A stretch of 41,105 nucleotides of DNA from Pectinatus sp. (GCA_020025135.1 JAHHSQ010000010.1:1-41105), one strand, 5' to 3'. Positions 24,635-33,559 are shown, counted from the stretch's first letter. Numbers and translations: made by a program. Notes: generated by a model from the letters alone, not told the origin.

Positions 24635-25163
24635 ATCTATTTTCCCCCAGCCCACTTAAATTATATTATCAGTCCAATCGCTTTACACGCAGACAGAACT
24701 ACAAATTAAATAAAAGACCACTCTATACCAAGTTGTCGTTAGGCCTTTCTTTATCATTTGAACTATTCCTGTCTACAACGCGCGAATACACTGTTAAACA
24801 ATATTTTAACATATGCATATAACAGTGTAAAATATATTTTTCTTCTTCTAATTGTTATACCAGTAAGAAAAATCTCCCCTTTTTTAATTACAAAACAATT
24901 TTTTCTATACTTTGTTGCTTACAAATACAAGTTTAAACTGATTTACTAATACCATTGCCTCCACTTCAATCTGTTATAATATATATTTGAACAAATAATT
25001 AGCTGAAAATAAATAAACCGCCATATATATCTAATAAATTTTCATATGAAAATATCACATAAAGGTATAAAATAGAAACTATGCAGTATTTTAGAAACCA
25101 GAAGAAAGGAACACTGGTGTTTCCTATCATTAAGATATAGAAACATTTACAAATATTTTAAAT
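24635..25163. other. AT-rich divergent intergenic region with recJ leader
   Basis: Separates the minus-strand glycosyltransferase from recJ. It holds a likely promoter for recJ at 24972-24980 and a perfect 16-bp palindrome at 25038-25053 (ATTTTCATATGAAAAT). In the leader, GGAACAC/GTGTTTCC (25110-25127) can pair with a bulge. No supported gene; a 63-codon frame at 24758-24949 is AT-driven. Confidence 0.5.
24972..24980 (+). promoter_or_regulatory. Extended -10 promoter, probable recJ promoter
   Basis: TGTTATAAT is a perfect extended -10. No good -35. It gives a leader of about 175 nt. Confidence 0.45.
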
Positions 25164-27107
25164 ATGAATAAATTATGGAGAATTATTCCTTCTAATAAAC
25201 AAAAAGAGCAAGAATTTACCAATAAACTAGCGATTTCTCCTCTCTTGAGTAAAATAATGGTACATAATCAATTTTCTCTAGAGGAAGCACAAAGTTTTTT
25301 TCGCCCCAAAACTCAACATTATTACGATGCCTTGCTCTTTTCAGATATGAGCAAAGCAATAGAACGCATAAAATCAGCTTTACAAAATAACGAAAAAATT
25401 CTCATCTTTGGCGATTACGATGTAGACGGAGTCACCTCTACAGCTATCTTGTATTTGACCTTACAAGAATTGGGAGGAGAAGTAGAATTTTTTATTCCAG
25501 ACAGAGAGAAAGACGGTTATGGCATGTCTATAAATGCCCTTAAACGGTGCTTAAATTCACATCGCCTGCTCATCACAGTAGATTGTGGCATAACGTCAAT
25601 TTCCGAAGTTGATTATGCCAATCAGCGTGGCTTGGATGTCATCATTACCGACCACCATCTACCTCAAGAAAATTTACCTTCTGCCTTGGCCATCTTAAAT
25701 CCCAAATTGAAAAATTGCTCCTATCCCAATAAAAATTTAGCCGGTGTAGGCGTAGCTTTTAAACTAGCACAAGCGCTTTGGCAAGCAATTAATGGTAATT
25801 TGAGATGGAAATACTTGGATATTGCTGCCATTGGCACTATTGCCGATATGGTACCACTACGGGGAGAAAACAGAGCATTAGTAAAGGAAGGATTAGCAAA
25901 TATCGAAAATCTCGGACTAAAAGAGATGCTTCGCCATTGTAAAATCGAGCCTAAAAATATCACGTCTGAAGATGTTGCCTTTATCATTGGGCCTCGCATT
26001 AATGCTGCTGGTCGCTTAAAACACGCCGAATTAGCTTTGGAATTATTTCTTGCTCCAACCTCTCCCAAAGCACAGGAAATAGCTACCATGCTAGATGCCA
26101 ATAATAAAGAACGTCAATTACTTGTAGAAAGCGTATTACAGGAAGCAATTCAATTCATAGAAAGGGAAAAAAAGGAAAAAAATGCCGTTATAGTTGTTTG
26201 GGGTCAAGAATGGAAGGCAGGTATTATTGGCATTATCGCCGCTAGATTACTAGAAAAATACTCTCGCCCTTGCATCGTCATCTCAAAAGAAACCAGTACA
26301 AATGATTGCAAAGGTTCTTGCCGCAGTATACCTGCTTTGCACATCTTAAAAGCCCTCAATCACTGTCAACAATATTTAGAAGGATATGGTGGACATGCTC
26401 AAACAGCCGGTCTCAGCATCAAAGTAGAAAATCTCCTCGCTTTTGATAAGGCTATCAATGCCTACGCAGAAGATAAATTATCTGCTCAAGATTTCCTACC
26501 CGTCCTAGATATCACTGCTGTTTTAAATCCTTCTGAAGTAAATGTAAAACTATGGGAAGAGCTAGCGCTACTACAACCATACGGTGCCAGCAACCCTAAA
26601 CCAAATTTTCTGCTTTCTGGCATCCGCCCTTATAATGTAAAAAAAATTGGCAAAACTGGTAAACACCTCCGTTTCAATTTCGATGATTCTGGGCACACTT
26701 ATACCGTTTTGGGTTGGAAAAAAGCTGATGAAATACAATTAAAAGATACCTATTACGATTTAGTATTTCAACCTCAGCTCAATATTTGGAATGGAAATAC
26801 CAGCGTTCAACTAATTATGCTCGACATCAAAAGTCATTATCATCCTACTTATCCCACAAGAGAAGAACTAGCCCATCTCTATTTGGCATTAAAAAAAGGC
26901 CTGCACTCCGTAAAACAGTTGCAACAAGCCCTCAGTTCTGAGATAGATAGTGAAGAGAAAGTAATCATGGGCCTGTCCATTTTTGCCGAATTAAATATCC
27001 TTTCTTACGATTCCGAAAATAAAACAGTGACCAATTTTTCTTCCCCTCAAGCCAAACTTAATCTTTATGATTCACACCTTTATTGCCAGCGCTATTTTAC
27101 CCAGTAA
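25164..27107 (+). CDS. recJ: Single-stranded-DNA-specific exonuclease RecJ
   Basis: 5'-3' exonuclease of the DHH phosphoesterase family used in recombination and base-excision repair. 647 residues. Motifs: FGDYDVDGVTSTAIL (motif I, metal aspartates near residue 85), VDCGIT (II), ITDHHLP (III, the DHH signature), GVGVAFKLAQ, then the DHHA1 motif GYGGHAQTAGLS near 410 and a C-terminal OB-like domain with a distinct final 90 residues. ATG fits family starts but the upstream TTTTAAAT is a poor ribosome site. In Firmicutes recJ often precedes apt/relA; here the iron-uptake operon follows. Confidence 0.95.
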   Translation: MNKLWRIIPSNKQKEQEFTNKLAISPLLSKIMVHNQFSLEEAQSFFRPKTQHYYDALLFSDMSKAIERIKSALQNNEKILIFGDYDVDGVTSTAILYLTLQELGGEVEFFIPDREKDGYGMSINALKRCLNSHRLLITVDCGITSISEVDYANQRGLDVIITDHHLPQENLPSALAILNPKLKNCSYPNKNLAGVGVAFKLAQALWQAINGNLRWKYLDIAAIGTIADMVPLRGENRALVKEGLANIENLGLKEMLRHCKIEPKNITSEDVAFIIGPRINAAGRLKHAELALELFLAPTSPKAQEIATMLDANNKERQLLVESVLQEAIQFIEREKKEKNAVIVVWGQEWKAGIIGIIAARLLEKYSRPCIVISKETSTNDCKGSCRSIPALHILKALNHCQQYLEGYGGHAQTAGLSIKVENLLAFDKAINAYAEDKLSAQDFLPVLDITAVLNPSEVNVKLWEELALLQPYGASNPKPNFLLSGIRPYNVKKIGKTGKHLRFNFDDSGHTYTVLGWKKADEIQLKDTYYDLVFQPQLNIWNGNTSVQLIMLDIKSHYHPTYPTREELAHLYLALKKGLHSVKQLQQALSSEIDSEEKVIMGLSIFAELNILSYDSENKTVTNFSSPQAKLNLYDSHLYCQRYFTQ

Positions 27108-27129
27108 TAATATATTTCCCATAAAGGAA

Positions 27130-27158
27130 TTGACATTGAGAATAGTTCTCGCTATAAT
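27130..27158 (+). promoter_or_regulatory. Consensus sigma-A promoter of the feo operon
   Basis: TTGACA, 17-bp spacer, TATAAT: a perfect match in both boxes, the kind expected for a strong promoter held down by a repressor. Confidence 0.9.
27137..27151. promoter_or_regulatory. Second, weaker Fur-like box inside the feo promoter
   Basis: TGAGAATAGTTCTCG has 7-1-7 dyad layout and matches 11 of 15 positions of TGATAATnATTATCA. It sits between the -35 and -10 hexamers. Confidence 0.5.
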
Positions 27159-27169
27159 TTAATTGAAAA

Positions 27170-27184
27170 TGATAATTATTATCA
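27170..27184. promoter_or_regulatory. Fur box of the feo operon
   Basis: TGATAATTATTATCA is a perfect 7-1-7 inverted repeat. The longer 27165-27183 matches 17 of 19 positions of the classical Fur consensus. It lies just downstream of the -10, where Fur with iron would block transcription. Confidence 0.92.
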
Positions 27185-27199
27185 ATAGGAGGTGCAAAT

Positions 27200-27460
27200 G
27201 TGGCAATAGTAAAAGGTGGCAAAAATTATCTGACATTAAATACCATTAAAACACATGGCACAAAAGTGAAAATCATTTCGCTAGAACATTCTGATTTAAA
27301 GGAACGCCTCATGAGCATGGGATTAGTTCCAGGCACCAAGATAGAAGTATTAAGAAGTGCTCCTATGGGTGACCCTATGGCTATAAAAGTTCGCTCCTAC
27401 AATCTCGCTTTACGCCTAAAAGATGCCAAAAATATTCTAGTAGAAAAAATAGAAGAATAA
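27200..27460 (+). CDS. feoA: Ferrous iron transport protein FeoA
   Basis: Small cytosolic SH3-like protein that assists FeoB in Fe2+ uptake. 86 residues, with the family core LKERLMSMGLVPGTKIEVLRSAPMGDPMAIKVRSYNLALR split here across residues 34-73. GTG start 6 nt after AGGAGGTG; an overlapping ATG at 27198 is out of frame. First gene of a Fur-controlled operon with feoB, but 202 nt, not the usual few, separate them. Confidence 0.94.
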   Translation: MAIVKGGKNYLTLNTIKTHGTKVKIISLEHSDLKERLMSMGLVPGTKIEVLRSAPMGDPMAIKVRSYNLALRLKDAKNILVEKIEE

Positions 27461-27662
27461 ATAAATTCATTTTCATATAATTCAAGCACTGCAGAGACAC
27501 TTGAACCGTGATAGAAACAGAAAGGTGGGAATACTGCTTTCTCTGCAATATAGACGTATATCCGTAACGCCATTATATAAAGAATAATTGTTTATATCTA
27601 AATTTCAGTTTATCAATAATTTAGCTGAAATACTCACCGTCTATATTTACAGCAATACATCT
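27461..27662 (+). promoter_or_regulatory. Structured spacer between feoA and feoB, possible pseudoknot
   Basis: TTCAAG (27481-27486) and CTTGAA (27500-27505) form a hairpin whose loop contains TGCAGAGA (27490-27497). That loop segment is exactly complementary to TCTCTGCA (27540-27547), giving an H-type pseudoknot. A rival helix AGAAAG (27519-27524) / CTTTCT (27537-27542) overlaps the latter. A TATAAT (27476-27481) without -35 could be an internal promoter. Matches no RNA class I know. Confidence 0.4.
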
Positions 27663-29552
27663 ATGACAACATTATCAGTAGCATTGACCGGTAATCCCAA
27701 TACCGGAAAATCGACAATCTTCAACGAATTGACTGGGGTTCGACAAAAAATTGGTAACTGGCCAGGTGTTACTGTCGACAAAAAAATGGGATATGTCCGC
27801 CATAAAGATAGAGCTATCTCCGTAGTAGATTTACCTGGTACTTACAGCATTACAGCGCGCTCTCCAGAAGAGCAAATCGTCATTGACTACCTTCTCCAAG
27901 AGCATCCAGATATAGTAGTCGATGTCGTCGACGCTTCTAATATTGAAAGAAATCTATTCTTAACCGTACAACTTTTAGAAAAGCGCATCCCCATTCTCAT
28001 TGTTCTCAATATGATGGATGAAGCCAATCGCCGTGGCATTAAACTTTCTTCTAATAAATTGTCACGCCTTATCGGAATGCCAGTTGTAGAAACAGTGGGA
28101 CGAAAAAGCAACAGTATCAAAAAATTGCTCGGCATCTTCACTACGACAGTGATGAGTAATTATCACAATACCGATTTTGTCGAAGAGCATATCCAAAAAG
28201 TAGAAGCTATTGATGCAATGGCCCTCACTGACGAAGAAAAAGAGGCTAAAAAAATCGAATTGCGCTACGCCTTTATTGACGAAATTATTCCGCAAATAGT
28301 TGATTTTTCCGGTGTAGCTAGTGTCACTACCACCGAAAAAATTGACCGCGTCTTGGCCAATGGCTTTTTAGCTTTGCCGATACTGTTACTTCTTCTCTAC
28401 AGCGTTTTTGAACTGACCTTCACTTGGATTGGTCAACCGGTAGCCGATTTTCTCGACTTTGCCATAAATGGTTGGTTTTCCAGCCAGGTTGATATTTTTC
28501 TCGGTAATGTCGGCGTCGCTCCTTGGCTTCACTCTCTCATAGTAAACGGCATTATCGCTGGCGTTGGCAGCGTTTTAACCTTTGTACCTCTAATTTTTAC
28601 CCTCTTTTTCTGTTTAAGTTTCTTAGATGGTACTGGTTATATGGCTCGCGTGGCCTTCATCATGGACCCTATCATGCGACGGGCCGGATTAACTGGAAAA
28701 GGTATTATGCCTCTTATCATGGGTTTTGGCTGTGGCGTACCGGCAATTATGGGCGCACGAGCTCTCGATTCAGAAAAAGACCGCATGATTTCCATACTGG
28801 TAACACCATTTCTCACCTGCGGAGCAAAATTGCCGATAATGGCACTATTTGCCGCTATCTTTTTCCCCAACAACGCCTCTAATGTTGTCTTTTCCATGTA
28901 CATCATCGGCATCGTAGTGGCCATTTTGATGGCCAAAGTGCTAAATGTCACGACCTTTAAGGACAAAAAGGCTACCTTCCTCTTGGAATTACCACCTTAC
29001 CGCTTCCCAGATATGAAGACAGTGTTCTTAGAAACTTGGGATAAAGGCAAGGGATACTTAGTAAAAGCGGGAACTATCATCTTCGCCATGTCTGTTCTAA
29101 TTTGGCTAATGAGCAACTATAACTTGCACGGCAGTACAGACGAAATGTCCCAAAGCTTTCTCGCCTTTTTAGGTGCTACTATCGCACCGTTCTTTACCTG
29201 GCTTGGTTTTCCAACTTGGGAAGCAGGTGCTGCCGTTATCACCGGCATCGTGGCAAAAGAGGCAGTTATTTCCACTATGGGTATTCTCTACAATGTCACT
29301 AATTTATCTGATGATACCATCGCTGCTGCTCACCAAATGCTCCTCAGTTTAGGCGGCTCCTTTACCGCTCTTTCCGCTCTATCCTTTATGGTATTCACTC
29401 AGCTCTACTCCCCTTGTGTCACGGCACTTGGTACCATAAAAAAAGAAACTGGTAAATGGAAATGGGTGGCTTTTGCCTTCTCCTATACTACGTTTGTTGC
29501 TTGGTTTATTTCTCTCCTAGTTTATCAAGTTGGTTCTTTATTAGGTTATTAA
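27663..29552 (+). CDS. feoB: Ferrous iron transporter FeoB
   Basis: Fe2+ permease with a cytosolic G domain. From ATG 27663 it has 629 residues. G1 GNPNTGKS (10-17), G2 around T37, G3 DLPG (56-59), G4 NMMD (116-119), a helical GDI-like spacer, then about eight membrane helices from residue 235 on. The gate motifs GFGCGVPAIMGARAL and FLTCGAKLPIMALF carry conserved cysteines. The frame is open from TTG 27588, but only the shorter form starts like other FeoBs (MTTLSVALTGNPNTGKST). No clear ribosome site precedes either, so translation may depend on the spacer RNA or on an unusual start. Confidence 0.95.
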   Translation: MTTLSVALTGNPNTGKSTIFNELTGVRQKIGNWPGVTVDKKMGYVRHKDRAISVVDLPGTYSITARSPEEQIVIDYLLQEHPDIVVDVVDASNIERNLFLTVQLLEKRIPILIVLNMMDEANRRGIKLSSNKLSRLIGMPVVETVGRKSNSIKKLLGIFTTTVMSNYHNTDFVEEHIQKVEAIDAMALTDEEKEAKKIELRYAFIDEIIPQIVDFSGVASVTTTEKIDRVLANGFLALPILLLLLYSVFELTFTWIGQPVADFLDFAINGWFSSQVDIFLGNVGVAPWLHSLIVNGIIAGVGSVLTFVPLIFTLFFCLSFLDGTGYMARVAFIMDPIMRRAGLTGKGIMPLIMGFGCGVPAIMGARALDSEKDRMISILVTPFLTCGAKLPIMALFAAIFFPNNASNVVFSMYIIGIVVAILMAKVLNVTTFKDKKATFLLELPPYRFPDMKTVFLETWDKGKGYLVKAGTIIFAMSVLIWLMSNYNLHGSTDEMSQSFLAFLGATIAPFFTWLGFPTWEAGAAVITGIVAKEAVISTMGILYNVTNLSDDTIAAAHQMLLSLGGSFTALSALSFMVFTQLYSPCVTALGTIKKETGKWKWVAFAFSYTTFVAWFISLLVYQVGSLLGY

Positions 29553-29578
29553 GATATTAAGAAAGTATGGTGAAATAT

Positions 29579-29752
29579 ATGGGCATGATTTTTACGTATC
29601 TCTTGACATTATTTATCGTCGTCGGTTTTGCTTACGGAATCTACAAAGTAGGCAAAGGATTTGTAACTGGAAAAGGTGATTGTTGTGCCTCAGGCAGTTG
29701 TGGTCACAGCTGTGCTGCTTGTCACCAGATAAAAAATATCAAAACAAAATAA
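29579..29752 (+). CDS. FeoB-associated Cys-rich membrane protein
   Basis: 57 residues from ATG 29579, with GGTGA just upstream; ATG 29567 in frame is an alternative. One membrane helix (about 4-24), then a basic stretch and a cysteine cluster CCASGSCGHSCAACHQ with six cysteines. This pattern fits the FeoB-associated small proteins found after feoB in anaerobic Firmicutes, thought to aid Fe2+ handling in place of FeoC. Located 26 nt after feoB and followed by a terminator. Confidence 0.88.
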   Translation: MGMIFTYLLTLFIVVGFAYGIYKVGKGFVTGKGDCCASGSCGHSCAACHQIKNIKTK

Positions 29753-29754
29753 AC

Positions 29755-29786
29755 AAAAGTCCTCGACATATAGTCGAGGACTTTTT
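29755..29786. terminator. Bidirectional intrinsic terminator
   Basis: 13-bp stem AAAAGTCCTCGAC / GTCGAGGACTTTT with a 5-nt loop. It ends the feo operon (+) and the convergent PLD-family gene (-). Confidence 0.93.
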
Positions 29787-30411
29787 ATTTGTAAAAATTA
29801 GTATCATTCCAACGCCATTGCCAATTATCTAAGTATAATTTTGCCAATTCTTTATTGCCTCTGATGATGAGCAAATTTTCTGCATTGCTATGTTGCGCTG
29901 CATTAGTAAAATTAAAGGAGCCGGTAATAACTGTCGAATCGTCGATAATCATAATTTTATTATGAGCAATGCGAAAGGCCTTATCTACCTTCACTGGAAT
30001 ATTATTATTGGCAAAAAAACGCAAAGAAGAGTATTTTTCATGCTCTTGGCTCTTATCTAGGATAACCTCTACATTCACGCCCCGATTTTTAGCGCGCAAA
30101 AGAGCACGAGCAATATCCTTATTAGTAAAACTATACGCCTGTACCTTAACAGAACGCTTCGCTTCGCCTATCGCTTTTACAATCGCCTGTGCCGCTCCAC
30201 CGTTTGGACTAAAGGCTACTTCTATAGTACCAGTAGACGGCACTATATGCGGCTCTGCAATAGCAGAAGGCAAATGGGGTGTGCTTTGCATACTTTCATC
30301 GTAATGATGTCTGTGCGCAACTGCAGTTTCTGTATCCTTATTGGTACAACCAGCAAGAAATCCTGCTGTAAAGACCAACAAAATTACTACTGCCGATATA
30401 TATTTTCTCAT
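29785..30411 (-). CDS. PLD-family (Nuc-like) lipoprotein nuclease
   Basis: Predicted exported phosphodiesterase, probably a nonspecific nuclease. 208 residues from ATG 30411: lipoprotein signal with lipobox LAGC (Cys22), a linker rich in His, then a single HKD motif H150-x-K152-x4-D157 followed by GSFNFTNAA. Single-HKD members such as Nuc work as dimers. The open frame extends upstream to 30474 but the lipoprotein signal and AGGATGG site favour ATG 30411. It is separated from ndk by a terminator. Membrane attachment is inferred from the lipobox. Confidence 0.85.
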   Translation of the reverse strand: MRKYISAVVILLVFTAGFLAGCTNKDTETAVAHRHHYDESMQSTPHLPSAIAEPHIVPSTGTIEVAFSPNGGAAQAIVKAIGEAKRSVKVQAYSFTNKDIARALLRAKNRGVNVEVILDKSQEHEKYSSLRFFANNNIPVKVDKAFRIAHNKIMIIDDSTVITGSFNFTNAAQHSNAENLLIIRGNKELAKLYLDNWQWRWNDTNFYK

Positions 30412-30464
30412 CTTCAAACCATCCTGCCTCACAAATGGGCAGACCTTCCTTTTCCATAAAACAA

Positions 30465-30496
30465 AATCTGACAAACCAAAAAAGATTTGCCAGATT
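30465..30496 (-). terminator. Intrinsic terminator after ndk
   Basis: 11-bp stem AATCTGGCAAA / TTTGTCAGATT on the minus strand (one G-U pair), 10-nt loop, then TTGTTTT. Confidence 0.8.
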
Positions 30497-30541
30497 AAAG
30501 GCCATCTGTCGCTTTAACACGGTAGATAGCAAAATATAAAA

Positions 30542-30958
30542 TTAGAAAATTTCTGCTTCAGAGAAGAAGACATGAATTTCTCTATTAGCACTTTCTACAC
30601 TATCAGAAGCATGTACGGCATTACGGCCTTTGTCTTGAGCATAGAGATTTCTAACTGTACCTTCTTTTGCTTCTTTCGGGTCAGTAGCACCATGTAAATC
30701 GCGAACTTTTTTAACAGCATCTTCGCCTTCTAAAACCAAAGCAACCAAAGGAGCAGAGGTCATGAATTCTACCAATTCTGGGTAGAAACCTTTGCCAACG
30801 TGTTCTTGATAATGTTTAGCTGCCAAAGCTTCTGTCATGTTCATCATACGCATAGCAGCTACGCGCAAAGAATTGCCTTCGTACATCTTAATTATATCGC
30901 CGATATGGCATGCTTCTACAGCATCAGGTTTAATCAATACTAATGTCTTTTCTTTCAT
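30542..30958 (-). CDS. ndk: Nucleoside-diphosphate kinase
   Basis: Transfers the gamma-phosphate between nucleoside triphosphates and diphosphates via a phosphohistidine. 138 residues, full length. Start KTLVLIKPDAV, then GATDPKEAKEGTVRNLYA and the active-site motif RNAVHASDS with the catalytic His. GGAGGAA precedes ATG 30958. It lies 13 nt after the carbonic-anhydrase-like gene and ends the unit uspA - gamma-CA - ndk. Confidence 0.97.
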   Translation of the reverse strand: MKEKTLVLIKPDAVEACHIGDIIKMYEGNSLRVAAMRMMNMTEALAAKHYQEHVGKGFYPELVEFMTSAPLVALVLEGEDAVKKVRDLHGATDPKEAKEGTVRNLYAQDKGRNAVHASDSVESANREIHVFFSEAEIF

Positions 30959-30971
30959 GAATATTCCTCCA

Positions 30972-31481
30972 TTATTTAGCCATGTAATTCTGGGCTAGCA
31001 AGTGATAATTTATAGCGGCTTGATGAATTGCCTCGATTTCGTCTTTCTGTAATTTTCGCTTCACCCGACAAGGGGAATCAAAAATCAACGATTTTTTGGG
31101 AAGATGGACATTGTGTGGGACAAGTGAACCAGCTCCTAAAACCGAATCATCTTCCATCGTACACAATCCCAACAAGATAGACCCCATACCAATGACACAA
31201 TTATTGCCGATGTGCCGCGAATGCAAGACCACATTGTGGCCAACTGTGACATAATCTCCAATATGTGTTGGTTCTACTCCGAGAGAGTGAATCGTGGTAT
31301 TATCTTGGATATTGGTATATTGTCCAATAGTAATCGAATTCAAATCACCGCGCACTACAGTATTATACCATATACTAGCATTATCGCCTATAGTAACATC
31401 ACCAATTATTACTGCTGTAGGAGAAATAAAAACATTTTTGCCGATTTTGGGAGTCTTTCCTTTATAAGATATGATTGGCAT
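30972..31481 (-). CDS. Gamma-carbonic anhydrase family protein (YrdA/PaaY-like)
   Basis: Left-handed beta-helix of hexapeptide repeats forming a trimer with interfacial metal sites. 169 residues. Hexapeptides run from GKNVFISPTAVIIGDVTIG to about residue 130. Candidate metal ligands are H65 (TIHS), H82 and H87 (VGHNVVLHS), spaced as in gamma-carbonic anhydrases. Many family members have no proven carbonic anhydrase activity, so the label is structural. It begins 8 nt after uspA. Confidence 0.9.
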   Translation of the reverse strand: MPIISYKGKTPKIGKNVFISPTAVIIGDVTIGDNASIWYNTVVRGDLNSITIGQYTNIQDNTTIHSLGVEPTHIGDYVTVGHNVVLHSRHIGNNCVIGMGSILLGLCTMEDDSVLGAGSLVPHNVHLPKKSLIFDSPCRVKRKLQKDEIEAIHQAAINYHLLAQNYMAK

Positions 31482-31489
31482 GTGTGGCC

Positions 31490-31870
31490 TTATTTCACTA
31501 CCATGACGGGTATATTGGAATGTTCTATAACTTTTTGACTTTGACTACCAATTAGAGCGCCTCTAAATAGGCCTAAACCGCGACTCCCCATAATGATTAA
31601 ATCGGCATTCTCTTTAGTAGCAAGACGAATAATCGCTTCATAAACGGTACCCGTATCTTCATGGCGACTAGCAGAAATATCTTTTGGTAGCTGTTCCCAA
31701 ATACTACCAAAAATCAAATCGCTCGGAATCGCCTTATGGACATGAGCACTGACATAGAGGAAACAAAGATGCGCTTGCCCTTTTTGGGCTAATTCGATAG
31801 CTCTCTCTACTGCCTTAGAGCTATAAACTGAACCGTCAATAGAAACGACAATTTTCTTTATCTCTTTCAT
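31490..31870 (-). CDS. Universal stress protein UspA family
   Basis: ATP-binding stress protein of about 126 residues from ATG 31870. N-terminal KKIVVSIDGSVYSSKAVERAI and the C-terminal nucleotide motif GSRGLGLFRGALIGSQSQKVI (G-x2-G-x9-G-S) followed by PVMVVK are both intact, which indicates the ATP-binding subgroup. An in-frame ATG at 31888 is less likely. It is the first gene of a short operon with the gamma-CA and ndk genes. Physiological signal unknown. Confidence 0.9.
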   Translation of the reverse strand: MKEIKKIVVSIDGSVYSSKAVERAIELAQKGQAHLCFLYVSAHVHKAIPSDLIFGSIWEQLPKDISASRHEDTGTVYEAIIRLATKENADLIIMGSRGLGLFRGALIGSQSQKVIEHSNIPVMVVK

Positions 31871-31966
31871 ACATACCCACCCCTTCAAAGGAAATTCTAG
31901 TTCTTACCTATATATTCGTTCTTTTATAAAAAAAATCCTTCTTAAAAAGTAAATTAATATAAAAAA

Positions 31967-31992
31967 AGAGGCTATCCAAAAGGATAGCCTCT
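31967..31992 (-). terminator. Intrinsic terminator after potE
   Basis: 11-bp perfect stem AGAGGCTATCC / GGATAGCCTCT with an AAAA (TTTT) loop. On the minus strand it is followed by seven T residues. Confidence 0.93.
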
Positions 31993-32011
31993 CTGTAAGA
32001 ACTATTTCAAA

Positions 32012-33334
32012 TTAAGCGTCTGCTTTTTGACCGTCATTGTTGAATCTATTAGCGATAAGACCATAGCAAGTCCAACCAGCAAATGTTACAAGACCACCAT
32101 AGAGCATTGCTTCCGCACCGGAGGTGTACAAGGAGTACAAGCTATAAATACCGGAGAACAAAGCGATGTAGTTAGGCAAGCTAGCTTTACTATCAGGAAC
32201 GCCTTCCACATGCTGAATTTTCTTCAAAGCGCCCATGGAGAGCAAGTAAGGAACTAAGTTAGTAACAACAGCCAAGTTTACGATAACATTGAACTGGTTA
32301 TTCAAGTCAGGGCTGATAGTCATGAAGGAGAACAATGTTTGAACAATGGTCAAGATGGTCATACCAACGATAGGTGTGTCAGAGCTGGTAGCTTTTTTGA
32401 AGATTTGTGGGAAATAACCTTCAATAGCAGAGCTTTTGAAAACCTGACCGATGGTGAACTGCCAAGACAACAAGGAACCAAAGCAAGCGAGAACCATCAA
32501 ACCCATGACAACTTTACCAACGGTTTCGTTGAACATGTAAGCAAAAGCAAGACCGAAAGGTGCTGTGGAAGCAACCAATTTAGCATTCGGAACAATACCC
32601 TGCATAACGTTTGTAGAAATGATATATACAACAGCGCATGTAAGAGTACCAACTAATACAGCGATAGGAACATTCTTTTGTGGGTTTTCAACAGCATCCA
32701 TGTTAGCACAAGCAGATTCCAAACCTAAGAAGGACCACAAGGTCATGGAAATAGACTGGCTTACTGCTGGGAAGAATTCTAAATGATGAGGGTTCCAAGA
32801 TTCAATGTAAAGGGAAGGACTGAACCAGAACCAACCGAGAATGGAAATAGCAAATACTGGGATGATAACGCCCCAAACGGTAAATGTACCGATACGACCA
32901 GTGATTTTTGGACCACCAAAGTTTGCAACTGTAGTCAGCCATAAAACAACAATAATAGCAATAGTATTTTGTACTGCTGATAAATCCGTACCTAAGAAAA
33001 TTACACCATAACCAACTACAGAAACAGCGATAGCAACGTTAGCGATAGCCAAGGAAATACCATAAGTATAGTTAGCTAAGAAGCTACCAGACTTACCAAA
33101 AGCATATTCAGCATAACCACCCATGCCACCGCCTTTTTTACTCAACATACCGCATTTTGCGAAGGAATAAGCCAACGCCATAGCGCCAACAGCGGTAACT
33201 AACCAAGATAAAATTGACATGGTACCAACTTTTGCTAACTGAGAAGGTAACATGATAATACCGGAGCCCATCATATTAACAGCTGTGATAACCGTTAATT
33301 CGACGACGCCCATCTTATTTTTTCTTTCACTCAT
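32012..33334 (-). CDS. potE: Putrescine:ornithine antiporter PotE-type (APC family)
   Basis: Twelve-helix amino acid/polyamine antiporter. 440 residues from ATG 33334, with GGAGGA 10 nt upstream. It closely resembles E. coli PotE as I remember it, in KMGVVELTVITAVNMMGSGI, GGMGGYAEYAFGKSG, GLESACANMDAVENP and WQFTIGQVFKSSAIEGYFP. PotE exchanges putrescine for ornithine; lysine/cadaverine exchange (CadB-like) cannot be excluded. No decarboxylase gene adjoins. In Negativicutes polyamines are attached to peptidoglycan, which would give such a carrier a wall role, but this is inference. Single-gene unit with its own promoter and a leader of about 220 nt. Confidence 0.9.
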   Translation of the reverse strand: MSERKNKMGVVELTVITAVNMMGSGIIMLPSQLAKVGTMSILSWLVTAVGAMALAYSFAKCGMLSKKGGGMGGYAEYAFGKSGSFLANYTYGISLAIANVAIAVSVVGYGVIFLGTDLSAVQNTIAIIVVLWLTTVANFGGPKITGRIGTFTVWGVIIPVFAISILGWFWFSPSLYIESWNPHHLEFFPAVSQSISMTLWSFLGLESACANMDAVENPQKNVPIAVLVGTLTCAVVYIISTNVMQGIVPNAKLVASTAPFGLAFAYMFNETVGKVVMGLMVLACFGSLLSWQFTIGQVFKSSAIEGYFPQIFKKATSSDTPIVGMTILTIVQTLFSFMTISPDLNNQFNVIVNLAVVTNLVPYLLSMGALKKIQHVEGVPDSKASLPNYIALFSGIYSLYSLYTSGAEAMLYGGLVTFAGWTCYGLIANRFNNDGQKADA

Positions 33335-33559
33335 AAGATTAAAATCCTCCATCTCTATAACGATGCAAAACAAAAAAATATGAGTACTCTTTCCGGATAA
33401 AACTGATGTTTCATACTTAGCAGATATCTACTTGAACAAATAAAAATACTCCCCGTAAAAAACAATGTTAACGCAAGCGGAAAACTCACGAACAACACAA
33501 GCCCCCACTCAACGCAACTATTCTTTAAAGGAGTGACTTAAAATATATTTTGTATATTT

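Noticed and set aside
24758..24949. 63-codon ORF upstream of recJ
   Set aside because: Lies in AT-rich DNA, gives a Phe/Tyr/Leu/Lys-rich product with no ribosome site.
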